Below, piece by piece: positions 46,544-54,916 of a DNA stretch of 64,000 bases; the first letter of the stretch is position 1, and each line of letters begins with the position of its first letter. A program made the position numbers and the translations under genes. Below the pieces are notes generated by a model. It was not told the origin of the DNA and did no database searches. It saw only the letters and a program-made list of their open reading frames with translations. The DNA is from an uncultured Dehalococcoidia bacterium (GTDB taxonomy: Bacteria; Chloroflexota; Dehalococcoidia; GIF9; UBA5629), in NCBI GenBank assembly GCA_937975645.1, contig CALJTV010000031.1, positions 21,564 through 85,563 on the forward strand, given 5' to 3'.

Positions 46544-47885
46544 CTCCGAGGGGGAGGTTTTAGCGAGAAAAGACTGCCCAGCGTGTAAAGGGGCTGGTTT
46601 TGTTCACCCGTTGTTAGCGTCCGGGCGCCCCGATTTCGGCCGTGTGGTGCCTTGTCATTGTACTCGACAGGGACTGGTGGGGGAAAAGATAGAGCAGTTA
46701 CGCAGGCAAAGCAATCTCGGTGTTCTGGTTCGTCTAACTTTTGAGAACCTTGTGCCGACTGGACGCGGGAGCGATGAGGACGCACAACGCCAGTTCAAGG
46801 CAGCCTATGATACCGCAATTGCTTTTGTGAACAATCCCCAAGGGTGGCTTGTATTTTTAGGTCCGACGGGGTGTGGTAAAACACACCTTGCCTGTGCCAT
46901 TGCCAATGAGCTGATAAGTCGCGGCAGCCCCGTATTATATATAGGTGTTGCTGACCTACTGGATCATCTCCGTTACACTTTTAATCCCAATAGTGAGGTC
47001 ACGTACGACGAGTTCTTTGAAAGGGTGAAGAAATCGCCCTTGTTGGTACTGGATGACCTGAATATAAGCGGGGCAACACCATGGGCACGGGGAAAACTGG
47101 AGCAACTGCTGGACTACAGATTTAATGTCCGCTTGCCCACGGTGATTACCACGTCTGTGCCCATCGGCGATTTTGATGATAGCTTGAAGGGGCGTTTGTC
47201 CGACCCAGAATTTTGCCATGTTTGTGTCGTTCGGGAACGGCTGCCTTCTATTCTGGAAGAATTCAGTGAGTCACAACTTCAGATGCTCAGAGAGAAGACT
47301 TTTGAGAACTTTGACTATAAGCTACTGCATCTTCAACCCAAGGAGCGCCAGAGTCTGGAGCAAGCATACCGGTGTGCGCTGAATTTTGCCAGATGTCCGG
47401 AAGGCTGGCTAGTGCTGATGGGAGTTAACGGGTGCGGGAAAACACACCTTGCTGCAGCAATTGCAAACTATCTACGTAGTGAGAATAAGCAGGTTCTGTT
47501 TATTGTAGTACCCGAGCTGCTTGACCATTTACGCTCGGCTTTTAGTCCTGAGAGTAGGGTGCACTATGACGAGTTGTTCGAGGTGGTCAAGAAATCGCCG
47601 ATTCTAATTCTGGACGATTTTGGGGAGCAATCGGCTACACCTTGGGCTCAGGAGAAGTTGTATCAATTGATTAACTATCGCTACAATGCAAGGTTAGCTA
47701 CGGTCATTACTACCTGCCTTTCACTAGACGAAATTGAGAGCCGCATTAGCTCTCGCATGGTCGATCCAGCTATTGGTTTGGTTCTGAACATTGATGCCCC
47801 GGACTACCGCGGCAATACAAGAAGTCGGCAGACCGGGAGGCGGGGGCAGCAGCAGAAATATCCAAGACGTAGCAATACATCCTGA
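46458..47885 (+). CDS. Tandem double-AAA+ DnaC/DnaI-like helicase loader
   Basis: 475 residues: N-terminal zinc-ribbon-like part (CPACKGAGFV at 40-49, CHC at 66-68), AAA+ module 1 (about 93-265) with Walker A GPTGCGKTH and Walker B LLVLDD, and module 2 (about 281-447) with Walker A GVNGCGKTH and Walker B ILILDD. The modules are close copies (LLDHLR, YDEFF/YDELF, VVKKSP, ATPWA, VITT recur in order). DnaC and DnaI normally have one AAA+ module. The start overlaps the DnaD gene; TAAGGGCG precedes the ATG. Follows dnaB-dnaD, so loading of DnaB is the likely role. Confidence 0.88.
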   Translation: MERLGDILKKGLTGKSTSEGSTGIWLGADSEGEVLARKDCPACKGAGFVHPLLASGRPDFGRVVPCHCTRQGLVGEKIEQLRRQSNLGVLVRLTFENLVPTGRGSDEDAQRQFKAAYDTAIAFVNNPQGWLVFLGPTGCGKTHLACAIANELISRGSPVLYIGVADLLDHLRYTFNPNSEVTYDEFFERVKKSPLLVLDDLNISGATPWARGKLEQLLDYRFNVRLPTVITTSVPIGDFDDSLKGRLSDPEFCHVCVVRERLPSILEEFSESQLQMLREKTFENFDYKLLHLQPKERQSLEQAYRCALNFARCPEGWLVLMGVNGCGKTHLAAAIANYLRSENKQVLFIVVPELLDHLRSAFSPESRVHYDELFEVVKKSPILILDDFGEQSATPWAQEKLYQLINYRYNARLATVITTCLSLDEIESRISSRMVDPAIGLVLNIDAPDYRGNTRSRQTGRRGQQQKYPRRSNTS

Positions 47886-47945
47886 CCTCGGTTGTGGGTA
47901 TAGGATTTTCCTGCTAAAATAGCCTAAGTCCTTTGGAGCGGTACG

Positions 47946-48470
47946 GTGGTAGACTCGCCAGTTCTGGTACTTAATCAAAACTATGAGCCCCTGAACATTT
48001 GCAGGGTAAGGAGGGCTTTGAACTTACTGTTCCAGGGAAAAGCAGAAGTTCTAGAAAACGGAAGAGGCAACCTCCGTTCCGTTGGAGCAGTGTTTGAAGT
48101 TCCTTCGGTAATCCGTCTTGTCTACCTTGTTAGATATAGTCAGCGTCCGCGGAAGTTGACCAAGCTAGAGGTTTTCAGTCGGGATGGCTATGTCTGTCAA
48201 TACTGCGGGCGTAAAAGTAAGGAGCTTACGTTGGACCATGTTGTTCCCAGGCGGCGTGGGGGCGCGCATAGCTGGGAGAACGTTGTCACAGCGTGCATAC
48301 CCTGCAACCGCCGCAAGGCCGGGCGAACGCCACTTGAAGCAGGGATGCCGCTTTTGCGAGAGCCAAAACCTCCTCGTCACAATGGCTTTTACGTGCCATA
48401 TCATCACCTGTGCACGCATGCCGAGTGGAGGAAATATTTGCCGAGACAGGAGGTCTATCCTACTATCTAG
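47946..48470 (+). CDS. HNH endonuclease family protein
   Basis: 174 residues, GTG start. N-terminal VLVLNQNYEPLNICRVRRALNLL is typical of a widespread small HNH family; the nuclease core is CQYCGRKSKELTLDHVVPRRRGG with CIPCNRRK, giving two zinc CxxC pairs and the HNH active site. Substrate unknown; the family occurs widely outside restriction systems. Stop overlaps the convergent ricT gene by eight bases. Confidence 0.9.
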   Translation: MVDSPVLVLNQNYEPLNICRVRRALNLLFQGKAEVLENGRGNLRSVGAVFEVPSVIRLVYLVRYSQRPRKLTKLEVFSRDGYVCQYCGRKSKELTLDHVVPRRRGGAHSWENVVTACIPCNRRKAGRTPLEAGMPLLREPKPPRHNGFYVPYHHLCTHAEWRKYLPRQEVYPTI

Positions 48471-49272
48471 CGTTTTTATGCCAAGTTATCTGGCTTAGTG
48501 GCAGTTCAGTTACACCGCCACTGTCCAGTTCTAGCTGGACAGTTTCCTTCAAGGGGTTACAAGCGACTACCTTTGCTTTTCCCAGTGGTGTGAAGACTTC
48601 CTGACCCACGGGCGGTAGTTTCTCCTTCATGGTTCGATATTGTTCGTACTCATATCCCAGGCAGCACAGGAGTCGTCCGCATATCCCCGAAGTTTTCATA
48701 GGGTTGAGTGCTATATTTTGCTCTTTTGCCATCTTAATAGATACAGGGGCAAGCTCGCTCAGGAAAATATTGCAACAGAGTGGTAAGCCGCATCTGCCGA
48801 GGCCGCCAATAAGTTTGGCTTCATCTCGGGCTCCTATCTGTCTAAGCTCCACCTTGGTTCTTAACGCGTGACTGAGTTCTCGAACGAGATCGCGGAAGTC
48901 AACTCTCTTCTCAGCGGTAAAAAAAATGGTCAGTCTGGTTCTGTCAAGGTCATAGTGTGCCGAAACCGGTTTGATTGGAGTTTGCAGCCTTTTGGCTAGC
49001 TCGCGACATTTTTCCAAAGCTGCTCTAGCCAGCTGCTGGTTTCGTTTCATTTTCTCCAGATCTTGCTCATTTGCTTTGCGTATTACTGGTCTTAGTGGTT
49101 CTGAAATTTCGTTAAGGATTGTCTGTTTTGGCGAGATGATTACCTTGCCGACTTCCTTTCCGTATGCTGTCTCGACCACAACATAGTCGCCTCTGTCTAC
49201 GGATACTGCTGAGGCGTCAAAATAGTATATCTTCCCGGCTTGGAGGAACCGAACACCAACTATTTCTGGCAT
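48463..49272 (-). CDS. ricT: PSP1-domain protein RicT
   Basis: 269 residues. PSP1 core VVETAYGKEVGKV, YDLDRTRLTIFFTAEKRVDFRDLVREL and the RQIGARDEAKLIGGLGRCG motif; cysteine pairs CGLPLCC and CGRLLCC supply Fe-S ligands in the RicAFT complex. RicT acts with RicA and RicF in RNA processing in Bacillus; here it sits after holB as in many bacteria. Confidence 0.92.
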   Translation of the reverse strand: MPEIVGVRFLQAGKIYYFDASAVSVDRGDYVVVETAYGKEVGKVIISPKQTILNEISEPLRPVIRKANEQDLEKMKRNQQLARAALEKCRELAKRLQTPIKPVSAHYDLDRTRLTIFFTAEKRVDFRDLVRELSHALRTKVELRQIGARDEAKLIGGLGRCGLPLCCNIFLSELAPVSIKMAKEQNIALNPMKTSGICGRLLCCLGYEYEQYRTMKEKLPPVGQEVFTPLGKAKVVACNPLKETVQLELDSGGVTELPLSQITWHKNAR

Positions 49273-49299
49273 TACTTATCCTTAAGGGGAGGTGGTGGA

Positions 49300-50316
49300 T
49301 TAAGGTGCTCTAGCCCGCTCTTTTAGTCTGGGCATATTAAGCAGGGTGACCTCCATAATTAGTCTCAAATTAGCGTTGGTAGCAATATAGGCAAGTGATC
49401 TTTCTATGCTCTGGATAAAAGTTCTCACCTCTGCAATATTCAGCCTTTGTGACAGGTCTTGCAGCGTCTCCAAATAATCTGAATTGACGACTGCTTCTTT
49501 GCAGCTGTTTTTAATTAACATTATATCACGCCAGCAGGACAGCCAATTTCTTAACGCCTGCTCAGCAGAGGCTTTGTTACTTCCTAGCTTAGCGGCGTAT
49601 GTTAGCCGTTCACCCCATGTAGTTTCAAGCAGGAAAAACATTTCCTCTACAAATTGTGCTCTTTGTGCTAGCACGGTGTTGTCTGACACAGCATTTATCG
49701 CCCAGCCGGGACACCCTTGTGCGAGACCGGCAAGTAGTCTTGCTTTCTGGCCGTCAAGTTTGTAAGAGGTGGTAAGCATCCTGCTGATTTCTTCAGAGGC
49801 TAATGGCTTCAATTCCAGGCGTTGGCATCGGGAGATTATGGTTGGTAACACCAGCGATTCGTTCGAGGTGAGGAGGACGAAGATGACGTGTGGCGGTGGT
49901 TCTTCCAAGGTCTTAAGCAGACAATTGGCAGCCTCGTGCGAAAGGTTCTCTGCCCCGTTAATGATGAATATTTTGTATTTACCTTCATACGGTGGCAGGT
50001 TGGCACTGTGTTGGAGCGCTTTGATCTCGTCTATGCTAATTTGTGAGCCTGTTTTTGCTTCAGCCGAGCCGTCTTCCGTACCTTCGATGACTCTTACATC
50101 GGCGTGTTTTCCACCGGCAATTTTTTTGCATGTCTGGCATTCTTTACATGGCGGCTGGCTGTACTGGCAGTTTATCGCCTGAGCAAAATCGATGGCGAGT
50201 GTCATCTTACCAATATGGGGGGGGCCGATTATGAGGTAAGCATGTGCCAGCCCATTGTTTTTGATGCCGTGTTCAAGTAGGGATAAGGCTCTCTGTTGAC
50301 CAATGGTCTGCCACAT
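49300..50316 (-). CDS. holB: DNA polymerase III delta-prime subunit
   Basis: 338 residues. AAA+ clamp-loader fold with P-loop-like GPPHIGKMT, zinc site CQYSQPPCKECQTCKK, and the SRC motif (ISRCQRLELKPL). Delta-prime is a stator subunit of the clamp loader. The C-terminal region (LNIAEVRTFIQSIERSLAYI) forms the collar helices. In the lysA-holB-ricT operon, 15 and 27 bases from its neighbours. Confidence 0.92.
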   Translation of the reverse strand: MWQTIGQQRALSLLEHGIKNNGLAHAYLIIGPPHIGKMTLAIDFAQAINCQYSQPPCKECQTCKKIAGGKHADVRVIEGTEDGSAEAKTGSQISIDEIKALQHSANLPPYEGKYKIFIINGAENLSHEAANCLLKTLEEPPPHVIFVLLTSNESLVLPTIISRCQRLELKPLASEEISRMLTTSYKLDGQKARLLAGLAQGCPGWAINAVSDNTVLAQRAQFVEEMFFLLETTWGERLTYAAKLGSNKASAEQALRNWLSCWRDIMLIKNSCKEAVVNSDYLETLQDLSQRLNIAEVRTFIQSIERSLAYIATNANLRLIMEVTLLNMPRLKERARAP

Positions 50317-50331
50317 TTTTCGTCTTTGCTG

Positions 50332-51654
50332 TTAAATGGCATCGAGGCTCATCAGGTGTCTATAATCTTCGCGCTTTCGGATAAGACGGGCTTTGCCCCC
50401 TTTGACCAGGACTATTGCCGGTCTGGGCACCAGATTGTAATTGCTTGACATGGGAATTGAGTAAGCGCCGCTTACAGGTACTGCAATTAAGTCACCTGTG
50501 TTGATAGGGGCTAACATCATGTCTCTAATCAAGATATCACCTGACTCGCAGTATCTACCAGTGATGGTCACCTTAACAGATTCAGTTTGCCACACTTTAT
50601 TTGCTACCACGGCTTCATATTTTGCCCCATAGAGAGCAGGGCGTATGTTATCCCCGATGCCGCCATCAACACAGATGTAATTTCGTACCCCCGAAATTTC
50701 CTTAATTGCGCCTACTTTGTACAAGGCGACCCCTGCCTGTGCCACGATTGCTCGCCCCGGTTCTACTATTAGCTTTGGGCGACTTAGACCGAGTTCTGAT
50801 GTGAGCCTGCTAAGTTTTGAAGTTATTGCCTCGGCATACTCGGCTGTGGCCGGCACGTGTGAGTCTACTGTGTATCTAACTGCAAAACCACCGCCAGGGC
50901 TGAATTGGCGGAGTTGAACTCCGTATTTTTTGTGCATCGTGCTGGCGAAATTCAAGACGATATCTATAGCTATCTGGTATGGGGAAGTTTCCAAAATTGG
51001 TGACCCGAGATGGAAATGAAATCCCTCAAGGACAAGGTTAGGAGCAGAAGTAACCCTTTTAACCGCCGCCTCTGCCTGTCCGGTCACCAATGGAAAACCA
51101 AATTTGCTGTCAAGCACACCTGTAGTGGTATATCGATGTGTGTGGGGGTCTACGTCGGGAGTGAGGCGAACCATGACCTTTTGTTTGACAGCGTTTTTAC
51201 TGGCAAGACTATCGAGCAGATCGATTTCGCTGAAGTTATCCACAACGATGCACTCGATACCGTAGGCTAGGGCTTGTGTTAGCTCTGCCAAAGTCTTATT
51301 ATTGCCATGAAAATAGACCTTGTTTCCGGGGAATTCTACCGACTGTGCCACTGCCAGTTCACCTCCGGATACTACATCAAGCCCCAAACCTTCTTCTTTG
51401 ATAATATTCGCCAAAGCTGGGTTCAGAAAAGCTTTGGACGCATATATCACTAATGTGTCTGCATAGCGGCTGGTGAACTCCCTGCGGAATTCGCGGCATT
51501 TGGCTCTTATGGTGTCTTCGTCAAAGACATATAGTGGTGTCCCGAATTCCTCAGCTAAATTGACACAGTCGCATCCACCGATACACAGATGTCCGTGGCG
51601 GTTGACCTCTCTTGTTATCGGGAATAAGGGCAATTTAGGCGATTGCTCTTGCAT
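50332..51654 (-). CDS. lysA: Diaminopimelate decarboxylase
   Basis: 440 residues. PLP lysine in YASKAF, GGGFAV, HFHLGSPI, PGRAIVAQAG and CESGDIL are the type-III fold active-site motifs. Makes L-lysine from meso-diaminopimelate. Lies 57 bases after porB; a TATAAT at 51667-51662 on this strand ends seven bases before the ATG, implying its own near-leaderless start. Confidence 0.97.
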   Translation of the reverse strand: MQEQSPKLPLFPITREVNRHGHLCIGGCDCVNLAEEFGTPLYVFDEDTIRAKCREFRREFTSRYADTLVIYASKAFLNPALANIIKEEGLGLDVVSGGELAVAQSVEFPGNKVYFHGNNKTLAELTQALAYGIECIVVDNFSEIDLLDSLASKNAVKQKVMVRLTPDVDPHTHRYTTTGVLDSKFGFPLVTGQAEAAVKRVTSAPNLVLEGFHFHLGSPILETSPYQIAIDIVLNFASTMHKKYGVQLRQFSPGGGFAVRYTVDSHVPATAEYAEAITSKLSRLTSELGLSRPKLIVEPGRAIVAQAGVALYKVGAIKEISGVRNYICVDGGIGDNIRPALYGAKYEAVVANKVWQTESVKVTITGRYCESGDILIRDMMLAPINTGDLIAVPVSGAYSIPMSSNYNLVPRPAIVLVKGGKARLIRKREDYRHLMSLDAI

Positions 51655-51661
51655 GCGAACT

Positions 51662-51667
51662 ATTATA
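51662..51667 (-). promoter_or_regulatory. -10 box directly before lysA
   Basis: TATAAT ends seven bases before the lysA ATG on the minus strand, so the expected transcript would begin at or next to the start codon. The -35 is weak. Confidence 0.4.
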
Positions 51668-51711
51668 CTCCTGTGCTGCTCTAACTGCTACGATGTCCGG
51701 GTATGCAGGCT

Positions 51712-52614
51712 TTACAGATCACCGGCGGCTCGCTGAAGGTAGTACCTCCACCTTGTGTCCACCCAGGCTTGGAGTTGGGAAATCTGTTCCTGAGTAATCT
51801 TTTTGAACCTTCCTTGTGTGGCCAGGTACTCTATTACTGGCTTCAATGTGCCCTGCTGCGCAATGGACCTACTGGCACTGGTTAATCGAAAAGCGCCATT
51901 TTCGATTTCGTAGAGGATCGATATGCCAGTCTCTGCAGCCAGTTGACCGATTTTGATTGTGTGGCTGTGAGGGAACTGCCAGCCAGGTGGGCACGGGGTA
52001 AAGACGTGGATAAATCTGGTGCCTTTTATCTGCTTTGCCTTTTTCACCTTCTCGTAAAGGTCTAATGGGAAAGAGGCATTTGCTGTAGCGACATATGGTA
52101 TTCCATGTGCCTCCATTATTAAAGCTATATCTTTAGGCTTTTGCTTCTTTCCTAGGATCGGTGTGGTTCCTGTGAGGGCACCAAGTGGAGTTGAGCCCGA
52201 CCTCTGGTTTCCTGTGTTCATATAACCTTCGTTGTCATAACATATATAGATCATGTCGTCGTTTCTTTCGGCCGCGCCGCTAAGTGACTGTATTCCTATG
52301 TCGTGTGTGCCACCATCGCCGGCTATAGCCAGAACTGTTAGCCCTGTCCTGCCGGTTACTTTTAGACCTGCCACCAATCCTGTCGCTGATGCAGCAGTGG
52401 AAGCAAACGGTGTATTGACGCAAGGCACTTTAACTGATGTTATAGGATACATTCCGTGTAAAACTGTGAGACAGCTGGCGGGAACAGTGACGATAACCTG
52501 CCCCTGAAGGGCTTTCAAGATGTGGCGGTAGGCAAGTGACAGAGCACATCCGGGACAAGCCCTAGTGCCAGGCAGCACATATTCCTCTTCCGAGAGATTT
52601 ACTGCGTTGATCAA
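51712..52614 (-). CDS. porB: Pyruvate:ferredoxin oxidoreductase beta subunit
   Basis: 300 residues. Cys motif PGTRACPGCALSLAYRHI and the thiamine diphosphate site GDGGTHDIGIQSLSGAAERN with YDNEGYMNTGNQRSG. It holds TPP and one [4Fe-4S] cluster. Lies 16 bases after porA. The substrate could be another 2-oxoacid, but the YMNTGNQRSG segment is usual for pyruvate enzymes. Confidence 0.93.
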   Translation of the reverse strand: MINAVNLSEEEYVLPGTRACPGCALSLAYRHILKALQGQVIVTVPASCLTVLHGMYPITSVKVPCVNTPFASTAASATGLVAGLKVTGRTGLTVLAIAGDGGTHDIGIQSLSGAAERNDDMIYICYDNEGYMNTGNQRSGSTPLGALTGTTPILGKKQKPKDIALIMEAHGIPYVATANASFPLDLYEKVKKAKQIKGTRFIHVFTPCPPGWQFPHSHTIKIGQLAAETGISILYEIENGAFRLTSASRSIAQQGTLKPVIEYLATQGRFKKITQEQISQLQAWVDTRWRYYLQRAAGDL

Positions 52615-52630
52615 ACTTCTTCCACTATAT

Positions 52631-53854
52631 TCAGATGTAGCAGATCCATTCTGGCTGTTCTGAGATGGGGATACCAGACCTCAGATAATGTACTGACTTT
52701 TTGACTGCGTCTACTATCTCCCTCGCCTTCACATCTCTGCCGCCCAGCCCTACGATGTAGTTCAGCACTATTGTGTTTACGTCGTGGCCATAGAGTGCTG
52801 ATTTTATCTCTGAACAAACGATACCTTCGTTGCCATAACTGATACTCTTGTCAAAGACGACGGCAAGTCGGTTTTTTTTCAGTGCTTTAACTACAGCGTT
52901 TTTGGGGAAGGGTCTGAATACCCTCAAGCCAAGGACACCTGCTTTGTATCCTTCCCGGCGAAGCAATCCAGCAGCCACTCTGGCTTCCATTGCTAGGCTG
53001 CCCATGGCTATGATGGCAATATCAGCATCTTCAAGGTTATCCTCCCAAATCAACCTAGCATAGTCCCTTCCAAATAGTTCGGCGAACTCTTGTCCTACCT
53101 CTGTTATTACACTGGTTGCGTTCTGTAGCGATTCCTGGAGAAGGTATCGTAGTTCCATATAGCCGTGGCAGAATACCCCGTTGGCATTCATTCTCGGGTC
53201 TGCGAGAGTGACCAAATTGTAGTTTTTGGGGTTAGCAGGGTCCAGCACAGTGTGAGGTCTGTAAGATGGTAAGAAACTGTCTACATCTTCTTGGGACGGA
53301 AGCTCTACAGGCATCTCAGTGTGGGAGAGCAAGTAGCCATCGAAGCAGACCATGGTTGGGATGAGAATTCTTTCTGCGATTTTGTATGCTTGGATTATCG
53401 AGTCTACTATTTCTTGATTGTTTCTGGCGTATAGCTGTATCCAGCCTGTGTCACGTTGTGATAACGAATCCTGCTGGTCATTAAGTATGTTCCACGGGGC
53501 ACCAAGTGCGCGGTTGACGCATGCCATGACTACTGGCAGACGGGCGCCAGCTGTCCAGTGAAGCATCTCATGCATATAAGCAAGCCCGTGCGCGCTGGTA
53601 GCTGTGAAAACTCTAGCCCCAACCATTGAAGCAGATGCACATACCGCCAGAGCGCTGTGTTCGCTTTCCACCGCGATATACTCTGCGTTCAATTCCCCGC
53701 TCTCGATAAATTCGGAGAGGCTCTCCGTCAGTGGTGTCTGAGGTGTAATCGGGTATGCAGCTATGACCTGAACACGGCACAGCTTTGCTGCTTCCGCAGC
53801 GGCATGATTACCGTCCAGCAGCTTTATACTTTCCCGGTTATTTTGTGTTGCCAA
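52631..53854 (-). CDS. porA: Pyruvate:ferredoxin oxidoreductase alpha subunit
   Basis: 407 residues. N-terminal DGNHAAAEAAKLCRVQVIAAYPITPQTPL is the family start, then ESEHSALAVCASASMVGARVFTATSAHGL and the AGARLPVVMACVNRALGAP substrate loop. Binds the pyrophosphate and substrate end with PorB. 25 bases after porD. Confidence 0.95.
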   Translation of the reverse strand: MATQNNRESIKLLDGNHAAAEAAKLCRVQVIAAYPITPQTPLTESLSEFIESGELNAEYIAVESEHSALAVCASASMVGARVFTATSAHGLAYMHEMLHWTAGARLPVVMACVNRALGAPWNILNDQQDSLSQRDTGWIQLYARNNQEIVDSIIQAYKIAERILIPTMVCFDGYLLSHTEMPVELPSQEDVDSFLPSYRPHTVLDPANPKNYNLVTLADPRMNANGVFCHGYMELRYLLQESLQNATSVITEVGQEFAELFGRDYARLIWEDNLEDADIAIIAMGSLAMEARVAAGLLRREGYKAGVLGLRVFRPFPKNAVVKALKKNRLAVVFDKSISYGNEGIVCSEIKSALYGHDVNTIVLNYIVGLGGRDVKAREIVDAVKKSVHYLRSGIPISEQPEWICYI

Positions 53855-53879
53855 AGGTCCACTCCTTGGTTCTGTTTTG

Positions 53880-54155
53880 CTATTTCATCGCTATGGCTTG
53901 CGCCGGGCATATCTGTGCGCAAATACCGCACCCTTTGCAATATTCAAGGTCTATTTCCACCGGGATGGACTTCTTGATAACTCCTTCCGGGCAATATAAC
54001 CAGCAGAGGAAACAGGATGCTCTATTACGTCTAAAAGGTATACATTTACTGGAGTCTATGCACGGCGTCTCGGTGCGCCACTCGCCTGTCTTTCCAGCCT
54101 CGCCAATAGCTGGTGACGACTCTCCGCAAATATGGCCACATTCTCTGGTGTGCAT
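53880..54155 (-). CDS. porD: Pyruvate:ferredoxin oxidoreductase delta (ferredoxin) subunit
   Basis: 91 residues. The second cluster motif CKGCGICAQICPAQAI is normal. The first is unusual: KC, nine residues (IPFRRNRAS), then CFLCWLYCP, whereas PorD usually has C-x2-C-x2-C-x3-CP; about seven residues are inserted between the first two cysteines. GEWRT before it is the standard PorD start region. Carries electrons from PorAB to ferredoxin. Confidence 0.9.
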   Translation of the reverse strand: MHTRECGHICGESSPAIGEAGKTGEWRTETPCIDSSKCIPFRRNRASCFLCWLYCPEGVIKKSIPVEIDLEYCKGCGICAQICPAQAIAMK

Positions 54156-54174
54156 GGTAAAAAATACGTTCCTT

Positions 54175-54777
54175 TCAGCGTGTAAATACTTTTGTAGTTT
54201 GAAAAGTCTTGATGAAGGCAGCCATGTTGGTTTCCGAAATGCTATCCGGAAGCTTTTCTTTTATTGCCCTTTTCAGGCTTTCCAGACTCACTACTTGAGT
54301 AGCACGGGCAAATGCTCCAATTAGGGCAGTATTGACGACGGGAATTCCGCTGGAGATTAGCCCTAATTCCTTGCATATGAGGGTTGCATCCGCGGTTGCC
54401 ACTTTGACATTGGTTGGCAGGTCCAGTTCGGCTAGACATTGTGACGAATTGACTATAACCCACCCATTCATTTTAAGCCCGCTGAGGGTATCGGCATATT
54501 TGAGAAGGGTCTGATCCAGAATCACCAGTGCGTCCGGGGTTTCCACCTGAGATATAACGTATATGGGCTTATGAGACAGCCTTGTTACAGCAGTGATCGG
54601 CACCCCTCTCCTTTCGGCGCCGAAAAAAGGTGCCGATGTCACCCCAGGATATCCGTCCAGAAAGGCGGCGTACGCCACTATTTTTGCTGCTGTGACGGCG
54701 CCTTGTCCACCACGCCCATGCCATCTGATCTCATAAATGCCCTCGCTGTGATTGCTCACGATCATTGGTTGCTGCAT
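54175..54777 (-). CDS. porG: Pyruvate:ferredoxin oxidoreductase gamma subunit
   Basis: 200 residues. N-terminal IRWHGRGGQGAVTAAKI, then FFGAERRGVPITAVTRL and NTALIGAFARATQVVSLESL are the gamma-subunit signature. First gene of the four-gene por operon; promoter at 54805-54833 overlaps a palindrome. Confidence 0.94.
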   Translation of the reverse strand: MQQPMIVSNHSEGIYEIRWHGRGGQGAVTAAKIVAYAAFLDGYPGVTSAPFFGAERRGVPITAVTRLSHKPIYVISQVETPDALVILDQTLLKYADTLSGLKMNGWVIVNSSQCLAELDLPTNVKVATADATLICKELGLISSGIPVVNTALIGAFARATQVVSLESLKRAIKEKLPDSISETNMAAFIKTFQTTKVFTR

Positions 54778-54804
54778 ACAGACAGGTGTGATATTGCGGG
54801 ATAA

Positions 54805-54833
54805 ATGTTAGCTCTAATTAGAGCCCAAGTCAA
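54805..54833 (-). promoter_or_regulatory. Promoter of the por operon with a palindromic operator in the spacer
   Basis: On the minus strand TTGACT (54833-54828), 17-base spacer, TAACAT (54810-54805). Within the spacer lies the perfect 14-bp palindrome GCTCTAATTAGAGC (54811-54824), a natural place for a repressor. Confidence 0.55.
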
Positions 54834-54874
54834 ATATGAATGGATTAACGCGGTGCACCCGTCCTAATGGCAGT

Positions 54875-54903
54875 TTGACTGGTATCATGTATCTGTGTAC
54901 AAT
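54875..54903 (+). promoter_or_regulatory. Promoter of ffh
   Basis: TTGACT (54875-54880), 17 bases, TACAAT (54898-54903), 13 bases before the ffh ATG. Expected leader is about seven bases. Confidence 0.6.
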
Positions 54904-54916
54904 CGTGGCGACTGCT

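Noticed and set aside
54836..54916. 27-residue N-terminal extension of Ffh
   Set aside because: It spans the ffh promoter and precedes the normal Ffh start.
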